Below, piece after piece: positions 32,446 to 37,324 of a stretch of DNA of 37,324 nucleotides; the stretch's first letter is position 1; each line of letters opens with the position of its first letter. A program made the translations under genes and the position numbers. Origin of the DNA: CAG-826 sp964504595 (lineage in GTDB: Bacteria; Bacillota_I; Bacilli_A; RFN20; CAG-826); contig CAZDEE010000014.1 in assembly GCA_964504595.1 (NCBI GenBank), positions 1 to 37,324 of the forward strand. Reading direction: 5' to 3'. The notes beneath the pieces are model-generated. The model was not told the DNA's origin. It searched no databases and was given only the letters and a program-made list of their open reading frames with translations.

Positions 32446-32524
32446 GAGGTTATCCTGTAACCTTTTTGTCACCTCAAGGTCTAACCTCTATTGGAGTTTT
32501 ATGTAAATAAAGTTCAATAGTCAA
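32446..32524 (-). ncRNA. Attenuator-like RNA element or small RNA with own promoter
   Basis: On the reverse strand a promoter TTGACT (32524-32519), 17 bases, TAAAAC (32501-32496) predicts a start near 32489. The RNA begins there with GAGGTTA (32488 side), then ACCTTG, GTGAC, AAGGTTAC and a terminal TAACCTC (32452-32446) followed by seven T. The terminal TAACCTC can pair either with the first GAGGTTA or with the internal AGGTTA. ACCTT can pair with AAGGT and block the latter. This is a terminator with mutually exclusive partners, so either a small RNA of about 50 bases or a leader of the gene at 31990-32313. Confidence 0.5.
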
Positions 32525-32544
32525 CATAAAAAAGAAAAAGTTAT

Positions 32545-32709
32545 GAAAAAGCCATTGAGCAATCTAACTTAAAAAATTGTTTGATAAATACATTAAAAAA
32601 TTCAGAATAAACAAAAAAATTCGAATCCCAAATAATAAATGTAGGTGGTTCGAATATGGAAAGTAATAAATATTTAGAAGATTTTAAAATAGATTTTGTA
32701 AAACAATAA
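32545..32709 (+). pseudogene. Possible gene remnant
   Basis: In the forward frame the codons read EKAIEQSNLKNCLINTLKNSE, a stop at 32608-32610, then further coding-like residues ending DFKIDFVKQ and two stops. There is no start site, and it lies between a terminator and the RNA element. The amino-acid composition looks protein-like, but the stretch is short and the family is unknown, so this is a weak call. Confidence 0.25.
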
Positions 32710-32787
32710 TAAGCATCAAAGATTACCATAGCAAAACCCCATTTTTTTATACGGTCAAAAATCATATCACTTAATCTATCAAATACT

Positions 32788-32815
32788 AAAAAAAGTCCAA
32801 TTAAATCGGACTTTT
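32788..32815 (-). terminator. Terminator of tRNA operon
   Basis: AAAAGTCC and GGACTTTT pair around a nine-base loop, followed on the reverse strand by seven T and AGTATTTG. Directly after tRNA-Val. Confidence 0.85.
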
Positions 32816-32825
32816 ATGCACTTAA

Positions 32826-32901
32826 TGGTGGATGCTAAGGGAATCGAACCCCTGACCTTCTGTACGTCAAACAGATGCTCTCCCAGCTGAGCTAAACATC
32901 C
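32826..32901 (-). tRNA. tRNA-Val (anticodon GAC)
   Basis: 76 bases including an encoded CCA. Acceptor GGATGTT pairs with AGCATCC (one G-U), D stem GCTC/GAGC, anticodon stem TCTGT/ACAGA with loop TTGACGT, and T arm AGGGG-TTCGATT-CCCTT. The anticodon GAC reads GUC (and GUU by wobble). It is the second gene of a two-tRNA transcript. Confidence 0.95.
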
Positions 32902-32920
32902 AATAAATTCTCTCTTCAAC

Positions 32921-32996
32921 TGGTGCCGGCAAAGGGACTTGAACCCCCAACCTACTGATTACGATTCAGTTGCTCTACCAGTTGAGCTATGCCGGC
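32921..32996 (-). tRNA. tRNA-Thr (anticodon CGT)
   Basis: 76 bases with encoded CCA. Acceptor GCCGGCA/TGCCGGC is perfect, D stem GCTC/GAGC, anticodon stem ACTGA/TCAGT with loop ATCGTAA, T arm GGGGG-TTCAAGT-CCCTT. Anticodon CGT reads ACG. An adenine at position 32, before the invariant U33, is a little unusual. First gene of the transcript, 19 bases upstream of tRNA-Val. Confidence 0.93.
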
Positions 32997-33015
32997 GTTT
33001 TCAATCGGCTTATTT

Positions 33016-33044
33016 ATATTACTAGATATTGAATTAATTTGCAA
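33016..33044 (-). promoter_or_regulatory. Promoter of tRNA operon
   Basis: Reverse-strand TTGCAA (33044-33039), 17 bases, TAATAT (33021-33016), about 20 bases before tRNA-Thr. Confidence 0.6.
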
Positions 33045-33167
33045 TAGTTTTTTTAATTTTCTTTTATTTTCAGTAAATGCTTTGATTGACAAAGTAAAAT
33101 CAGTTTTTAAAAAGCAAAGCAACGCTCACAATAGTAATTCATTTTTATTAATTATCAATGTAAATGA

Positions 33168-33192
33168 AAACGCCCTTAAATAAAGAGCGTTT
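33168..33192 (-). terminator. Probable terminator after phosphate symporter
   Basis: On the reverse strand AAACGCTCTT pairs with AAGGGCGTTT (one G-U) around a short loop, followed by TCATTTTCATTT. The U tail is interrupted, so it is a moderate terminator. Confidence 0.55.
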
Positions 33193-33204
33193 ACTTATAA
33201 TGTT

Positions 33205-34896
33205 TTATTTATTAATCGCAGCTTCTTTTTCAAGCTTAATATCATATACTATGCTTTCACAAATATTTTCTAAATGGTCCCCCATGCGTTCAATATTTGA
33301 TAGCACTTCTACAAAGTGTTCAGCATTTAAAATCGAACAAACACCAGTATCAATACGATGAACATGACGTTTATGGAAAACATCAGTCATTCTATCAATT
33401 TCATTCTCAATTTCAAATGCTTTTTTCGCCTTTTCTTTTGACCATTCAACAATCGCATTAATTGTTAAATCACACATTTCAATTAAAGCATTATATAATT
33501 GTTTTAAATCTTGTTTTCCATCAGAAGATAAATGATAGTCCATATCATATCTTTCTTTGAAGAATTCCAATAAGTTCTTCGCATGGTCTCCTAAACGTTC
33601 TAAATCTTTAATTTGATCTAAATATTTAGATAATAATTTTGAGTTCTTATCATTTATATCATGAACCATTAACTTAACTAAATAATCATGAATTCTCTTA
33701 TCTAATAAATTAATTGTTGTTTCAAGTTTTTCTCCTTCAACAAGGAAATCATCATTTCTAGTAAAGCTATAATCTCTTGCAATAACAATAAATCTTTGAA
33801 CATTTTTAGCCATAAAATCAAGAGCTTTCTTAGCTAATGATAACGCCATTACTGTAGATGATTCAATCAATTGGTAATTAAGTAAATCATCCATAATTGT
33901 CGATTCATCTTTATCATCTTTATCTTTAATAACTGCGTATGAGAGCTTAATTAAATGATTAATAAAGAAGTATAAAACTATTGTAGTTACAATATTAAAT
34001 ATGATATGCGCAAAAGCAAGCGTCATTTTTCTTTCCATTCCTGAAGATAAAACAAAGTTTTGTTCTATCGATTCCATTAATGCAGAATATGGACTTAAGA
34101 ATATTAAGAAAAGAATGGAGCCTATTGTATTAAATAATATATGAATAAACGAGGTTCTCTTTGCTTCTGTATTTCCTCCTAATGAAACAATCATTGCAGT
34201 TATAGTGGTCCCAATATTACAACCAAATAAAATTGGTAAAGCTCCTTTAATTGTTAAAGTGGACTCCATATATATTTCTTGTAAAATACTGACAACCGCG
34301 GATGAAGATTGCATAACGGCAGTAATTCCAATACCACTTAACAAGCCAAATATCCATCCGAAGTCTCCATCAAAGCTAGAGAATAATTGTTTTGTTTCTT
34401 CTTCATATGCTTCTAATAATACTTTTAAAGCATCTCCCATCAATTGTAAACCAAAGAATAAAAATCCAAATCCTAAAATAGCAAAAGCAATTTGCTTGAT
34501 TTTTTCTTTTTTAACAAAAAAAGCAATAATTGATCCAATTCCGACAAACCATAAAGAATATTCTTCTATGCCAGCGCCGGTTAAAAAAGAAGTAATTGTA
34601 GTTCCAATATTTGCACCAAAAATAATACCAACAGCTTTTGGAAAAGATAAAAGACCAACACTAACTAAGCTAATAGCCAAAGCTGTTGTACCACTAGATG
34701 ATTGTATTATCGCAGTCACTAGTGCCCCTACTAAAATGCCTTTTACAGGCGTATTTGTAGCTTTTTCTATAACTGTTTTTAATTTGCTTCCCGCTATTGA
34801 TTTTAAAGAATCTCCCATTTGGTTAATTCCAAATAAGAAAATTCCTAGTCCACCTAGGATTGTCATTATAGTAATAATTAATTCGCTAACTTCCAT
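33205..34896 (-). CDS. Na+/phosphate cotransporter family protein with PhoU-like domain
   Basis: 563 residues. The N-terminal membrane part (about 1-310) carries the duplicated Na/Pi-cotransporter repeats with the QSSS signatures IIQSSSGTTALAISL and VMQSSSAVVSIL. NMGDSLKSIAGSKLKTVI is the conserved start. The C-terminal cytoplasmic part (about 340-560) is a PhoU-like helical domain with ERLGDHAKNLLEF and IERMGDHLENI repeats, which usually regulates phosphate flow. It imports phosphate with sodium, and in this family may be regulatory. GGAAACGAT precedes ATG. A long antisense reading frame over the N-terminal part is not a gene. Confidence 0.92.
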   Translation of the reverse strand: MEVSELIITIMTILGGLGIFLFGINQMGDSLKSIAGSKLKTVIEKATNTPVKGILVGALVTAIIQSSSGTTALAISLVSVGLLSFPKAVGIIFGANIGTTITSFLTGAGIEEYSLWFVGIGSIIAFFVKKEKIKQIAFAILGFGFLFFGLQLMGDALKVLLEAYEEETKQLFSSFDGDFGWIFGLLSGIGITAVMQSSSAVVSILQEIYMESTLTIKGALPILFGCNIGTTITAMIVSLGGNTEAKRTSFIHILFNTIGSILFLIFLSPYSALMESIEQNFVLSSGMERKMTLAFAHIIFNIVTTIVLYFFINHLIKLSYAVIKDKDDKDESTIMDDLLNYQLIESSTVMALSLAKKALDFMAKNVQRFIVIARDYSFTRNDDFLVEGEKLETTINLLDKRIHDYLVKLMVHDINDKNSKLLSKYLDQIKDLERLGDHAKNLLEFFKERYDMDYHLSSDGKQDLKQLYNALIEMCDLTINAIVEWSKEKAKKAFEIENEIDRMTDVFHKRHVHRIDTGVCSILNAEHFVEVLSNIERMGDHLENICESIVYDIKLEKEAAINK

Positions 34897-35028
34897 ATCG
34901 TTTCCTCTTCTTTTTAAAGATACATTTTTATTTTGTACATTGCAACCTATTTCAAATAATAATTTTTTATAGGCTAAAGCATAAACAAAATTATAGATAC
35001 CTAATAATCTATATAGGAGGTCGATAAC

Positions 35029-35457
35029 ATGTATTATTTTAATCCTTATTATAATCTTTTTTTAGAGCAACTAAATAATGATTATGGTGAGCAAAGGTCT
35101 TCAAGTTCTTCACCTTTCTTTTCATTAGAAGAAACTTTTATAAAAGGAAACTTAATTAAAAATCAATTTTGTCCATATCGGAACATACCTCAATTCATGC
35201 CAACAATAAAAAGTGAAAAAGAATCATTATTACTTACTTTAATGATCTATGGTCATAATATTCATGATTTAGTTCTTTATTTAGATTTAAATAAAGATGA
35301 TACAAATGCTTTAAATCTATATAAGAAATATAAAGAAAAATATCATCAATTAGAAAAAGAATATGTTTCTAAATATGGTCCATTATGCCCATATCAAGAA
35401 ACCGATAAAAAAGAGTTGATGTGGGTAAAAATTCCTAGCCCATGGCTTGGAAGATAG
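35029..35457 (+). CDS. CotJA-CotJB fusion-like spore coat protein
   Basis: 142 residues. Residues about 28-55 (SLEETFIKGNLIKNQFCPYRN) match the LEExFxxGTLFPxLxxPY core of CotJA. Residues about 66-142 (LLLTLMIYGHNIHDLVLYLDLNKDD..AL..Y..YKEKYHQLEKEYVSKYGPL, ending W..IPSPW) match CotJB from end to end, including the LYLDTHPDD and YGPL-type motifs. In well-known spore formers CotJA and CotJB are separate small genes upstream of CotJC. Here one reading frame covers both, and CotJC follows nine bases later with GGAG before its ATG. TAGGAGGT supports the start. Structural protein of the spore coat, expected in the mother cell during sporulation. Confidence 0.75.
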   Translation: MYYFNPYYNLFLEQLNNDYGEQRSSSSSPFFSLEETFIKGNLIKNQFCPYRNIPQFMPTIKSEKESLLLTLMIYGHNIHDLVLYLDLNKDDTNALNLYKKYKEKYHQLEKEYVSKYGPLCPYQETDKKELMWVKIPSPWLGR

Positions 35458-35466
35458 GAGAATTAT

Positions 35467-36033
35467 ATGTTTGAATATAAAAAAAGATTACTTTATCCGA
35501 TCAATATTACTAAAAAAGACTTAGTAATGGCTAAATATATTTTAACTCAATATGGCGGTCCTTATGGTGAGCTAGGTGCCGCGCTTAGGTACTTAAATCA
35601 AAGATATACAATGCCAGATGAAAGGGGCAGAACCTTATTAACTGACATCGGTACAGAAGAATTAGGCCATGTTGAAATGATATGCGCAATGCTATATCAA
35701 TTAACAAAAGATGCTACATTAGAAGAAATGAAAGAAGCCGGATTAGATAAGCATTACGCTGAACATGGATTTGGATTATTTCCTACTGATGTAAATGGAG
35801 TTCCTTTTAGCGTTGCAAATATGGGTGCGACAGGTGATTGGGCTGCGGATTTATCAGAAGACATGGCCGCAGAAGAAAAAGCAAGACTTACCTATGAACA
35901 TTTAATTAATCTTGCTACCGACCCTGAAGTCATCAATGCATTATTATATTTAAGGCAACGAGAAATCGTACACTTCCATCGTTTTAAAGAGTTACTTGAA
36001 ATATATAAAAAAGAATATGAAAAGAAGGAGTAA
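35467..36033 (+). CDS. cotJC: CotJC manganese-catalase-type spore coat protein
   Basis: 188 residues. The four-helix diiron/dimanganese fold is evident: GGPYGELGAALRYLNQRYTMPD, TDIGTEELGHVEMICAML with Glu and His metal ligands, EDMAAEEKARLTYEHLI, and a last helix YLRQREIVHFHRFKELLEI. These contain the expected E..H..E..E..H set of a manganese catalase. CotJC is a spore coat component with hydrogen-peroxide-degrading activity in related species. It follows the CotJA-CotJB protein in one transcript. A terminator overlaps the stop codon. Confidence 0.93.
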   Translation: MFEYKKRLLYPINITKKDLVMAKYILTQYGGPYGELGAALRYLNQRYTMPDERGRTLLTDIGTEELGHVEMICAMLYQLTKDATLEEMKEAGLDKHYAEHGFGLFPTDVNGVPFSVANMGATGDWAADLSEDMAAEEKARLTYEHLINLATDPEVINALLYLRQREIVHFHRFKELLEIYKKEYEKKE

Positions 36034-36048
36034 TATTCCTTCTTTTTT
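36021..36048 (+). terminator. Terminator after cotJC
   Basis: AAAGAAGGA and TCCTTCTTT pair around a seven-base loop, with a T run. The stem overlaps the end of cotJC. Confidence 0.85.
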
Positions 36049-36078
36049 ATTGATATAAATTTTAACTTTCTAATATAT

Positions 36079-36492
36079 TTATTCTATTTTATTCTTTTTT
36101 TCTTTAGCCAATAAAGAAATAAAAGCAAATATTGCTGGAATGATAGCAAAAAGCAAAATAATCGATCCTTCTCCTGAAAACATAGTTATAAATCCTAAAA
36201 CAAATACAATCATACATAATGAAATTAGTGAAATATGAATAATTAAGCGATAAAGTTTATTTTCCGGCTTTTTATTAATTAATAAAACTCCATTAATTGC
36301 GATTACTAGAGGAAACAAAGTATATAAAGTTAATAGAAATTGTGTCTTTAGTTCCAATCCGCCACCTTGACCACTTTCAGCGCACGATTTAGCAAAAGCA
36401 TATATAAGACTCATAAATCCAAATATCACTAATCCAATTATAATTGCGGATATACCAGCTATAATAGAAAAAATTCTTTTATTCTTATTCAT
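36079..36492 (-). CDS. Four-helix membrane protein, unknown family
   Basis: 137 residues with four membrane helices (about 8-32, 47-70, 80-103, 108-130) and few charged residues in between. A Gly-rich turn (ESGQGGGLELK) lies in the first loop. No family recognised. The promoter region has a -10 TATAAT (reverse strand, 36527-36522) with TTTGTATATT starting 35 bases from it. This resembles, with only one good repeat, the box of the two-component regulon. Confidence 0.6.
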   Translation of the reverse strand: MNKNKRIFSIIAGISAIIIGLVIFGFMSLIYAFAKSCAESGQGGGLELKTQFLLTLYTLFPLVIAINGVLLINKKPENKLYRLIIHISLISLCMIVFVLGFITMFSGEGSIILLFAIIPAIFAFISLLAKEKKNKIE

Positions 36493-36609
36493 CTTCTTAT
36501 TCCCTCTCTCTATCTAAATTAATTATATAAATCAAACAAAAACTTTGTAAACTATTTTTGTATATTTTTTATTGTTTTGCTCAAAATACAATTAAAAGGA
36601 GAAAACTAT

Positions 36610-36810
36610 ATGAAAAAGCCACCAAAAATGTTAACTGCAAAAGATTGTTTATATTTAGAAGATTTAATGAATGTCACCGCAACTACATCTAAAAAGATTA
36701 ATTATTATTCAACTATCGTTGAAAGAAAACAAATTACGAATTTCTTAAAATCTGTCGAAAAAAGACTAAATACTCAATTTTCTAAATTGTTAGACATTAT
36801 AGGAGAATAA
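36610..36810 (+). CDS. Small CotF-type spore coat protein, short form
   Basis: 66 residues. LTAKDCLYLEDLMNVTATTSKKINYYSTIVERKQITNFLKSVEKRLNTQFSKLLDII resembles the small helical proteins of Clostridia and Bacilli (LTxKELxxIEDxL..KKYxxYAxQ..D..LK..) usually found next to CotF. Probably all alpha-helical. I use ATG 36610 because AAAAGGAGAAAA lies before it; an earlier ATG in frame has no site. It is followed after two bases by the CotF-like gene and likely shares its transcript. Confidence 0.7.
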   Translation: MKKPPKMLTAKDCLYLEDLMNVTATTSKKINYYSTIVERKQITNFLKSVEKRLNTQFSKLLDIIGE

Positions 36811-36812
36811 AT

Positions 36813-37133
36813 ATGCCAAAAACAAAAACTACTGCCAAAAATGAAGAAAAGAAAATCGGCAATGAAAATGAATTCAACGATAAAGATATCTTAATGGATG
36901 TTTTAACATCATGCAAAGCTCTTTTAAATATCTATTATACTTATATATCCGAAACTAGTAATGATGCTCTATATGATAAAATAAATTCATTATCCAAAGA
37001 AATGAATGACATTCAAAGAGAAACTTTCAATCTTTTATTCGAATTAGGATGGTACACCATTGAAGCGGAGCCGCAAACAAAAATTCAAAAGAAATATAAA
37101 ACTTTATCTAATTTAAAAAAGCAACTTAGCTAA
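36813..37133 (+). CDS. CotF-family spore coat protein
   Basis: 106 residues: a Lys-rich N-terminal tail (about 1-20) and the CotF helical domain (about 21-85) with NDKDILMDVLTSCKALLN, YISETSNDALYDKI and the terminal signature LLFELGWYTIEAEP, which fits the 'GWY' end of the family. CotF proteins are structural coat proteins of spores. Starts two bases after the preceding short CotF-type gene, with AGGAGAA before the ATG. Confidence 0.85.
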   Translation: MPKTKTTAKNEEKKIGNENEFNDKDILMDVLTSCKALLNIYYTYISETSNDALYDKINSLSKEMNDIQRETFNLLFELGWYTIEAEPQTKIQKKYKTLSNLKKQLS

Positions 37134-37144
37134 ATAAAAAATCT

Positions 37145-37269
37145 AGGTTCTTTAAAAGCTACAAAAAGGAGATAATGAACGATTTTCATCATCTCCCCGT
37201 TTTTCTTTATAGTTTTTTTGAGTTTCACGGCTTAGACCCCGCTATCCCCCGTTCTTCTTTAAAGAACCT
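37145..37269. repeat. 125-base element bounded by 12-base inverted repeats
   Basis: AGGTTCTTTAAA (37145-37156) and TTTAAAGAACCT (37258-37269) enclose about 100 bases. Inside is GGAGAT...ATCTCC (37168-37196), a stem of about 11 pairs with T runs on both sides, so a terminator in either direction. The right end also folds on itself (GTTCTT/AAGAAC). The interior between 37205 and 37257 includes a GC-rich stretch (CCCCGCTATCCCCC) unlike its surroundings. A small mobile-element relic, an RNA gene or just nested terminators are possible. Confidence 0.5.
37168..37196. terminator. Bidirectional terminator at end of window
   Basis: GGAGATxATGAA pairs with TTCATxATCTCC (one mismatch), with five T on the reverse strand and CCGTTTTTC on the forward strand. 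It can end the CotF transcript (forward) and a reverse transcript entering from the right. Confidence 0.7.
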
Positions 37270-37286
37270 TTAATTATTTTATTTTT

Positions 37287-37324
37287 CTAGAAATCAATGC
37301 CACCTGTGCTATCTATTAATCTAA
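37287..37324 (-). CDS. Possible C-terminus of a gene entering from the right
   Basis: On the reverse strand the open frame ends RLIDSTGGIDF and TAG (37289-37287). Composition is protein-like and the reverse-strand terminator lies 90 bases downstream, but only 12 codons are visible and nothing can be said about the function. Confidence 0.3.
   Translation of the reverse strand, partial: RLIDSTGGIDF

Noticed and set aside
32541..32765. Reverse-strand frame of 74 codons next to the tRNAs
   Set aside because: Weak start site, hydrophobic low-complexity residues, antisense to a stretch that reads more protein-like on the forward strand.
32989..33183. Forward frame of 64 codons after the tRNAs
   Set aside because: Starts inside tRNA-Thr and covers its promoter region; no ribosome binding site.
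34205..34972. Long forward reading frame (255 codons) opposite the phosphate symporter
   Set aside because: Antisense to a well-conserved gene, Pro/Ile/Lys-rich with no family motif or ribosome binding site; a mirror of the symporter codons.
34955..35028. Sigma-E-type promoter before the CotJ genes
   Set aside because: CATAAACA at 34980 resembles part of the -10, but no -35 with proper spacing is present.
1..37324. CRISPR array, prophage or insertion sequence
   Set aside because: No regularly spaced repeats of 24-40 bases, no integrase, transposase or phage structural genes seen.
1..37324. Mycoplasma-type genetic code (UGA = Trp)
   Set aside because: UGA ends the gene at 672-1376 and Trp is encoded by TGG throughout, so the standard code applies.

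Overview
The window is AT-rich, uses the standard code (UGA is a stop, for example at the end of the gene at 672-1376) and is packed with genes on both strands, many separated by hairpin terminators that overlap stop codons. A Met-specific T-box leader, DegV, YhaM, RecX, a flavodiiron protein, rubredoxin, CotJ and CotF-type spore-coat genes and two tRNAs point to an anaerobic or microaerophilic low-GC Bacillota (Firmicutes). It is possibly an uncultured Bacilli or Erysipelotrichia-type lineage, but I cannot place it more precisely. There is no prophage, CRISPR array or intact transposon.

Layout. 1-7.4 kb: CBS-pair protein, RibD/DHFR-type reductase, a reverse-strand set (protein-kinase-like protein, exonuclease III, NUDIX hydrolase), a membrane protein with the full architecture of a pentameric ligand-gated ion channel, a secreted M6-type metalloprotease lipoprotein and a Pr6Pr-type membrane protein. 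7.4-9.4 kb: oxygen/NO-detoxifying flavodiiron protein with fused flavin-reductase and rubredoxin domains, followed by a free rubredoxin. 9.4-16 kb: a two-component operon (membrane protein, response regulator, short-loop histidine kinase, small membrane protein), glycerophosphodiester phosphodiesterase, acyltransferase, YwaF-type protein and an unlinked paralogue of the operon's last gene. 16-23.6 kb: DegV, HAD hydrolase, small FtsK-like P-loop protein, lipoprotein, membrane proteins, TspO, and metNIQ under a T-box. 23.7-25 kb: a decayed AAA ATPase gene with tandem palindromes upstream. 25-31.4 kb: yhaM-recX-gtrA, an XRE regulator, cysK-cysE and a DUF1846 protein. 31.4-37.3 kb: small membrane proteins, an attenuator-like RNA element, tRNA-Val and tRNA-Thr, a Na/phosphate symporter, and a spore-coat cluster with a fused CotJA-CotJB, CotJC and two CotF-type proteins.

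How they fit together. metNIQ (methionine import, read out by Met-tRNA) and cysK-cysE (cysteine synthesis) form a sulfur amino-acid theme. Flavodiiron protein and rubredoxin form an electron-transfer pair. The two-component operon and the distant paralogue at 15577-15936 share an 11-bp-period direct repeat at exactly the same distance from the -10 box, which suggests a regulon. The main unusual items are the divergent ligand-gated channel, that regulon, the CotJA-CotJB fusion, and small structured RNA elements at 32446-32524 and 37145-37269.
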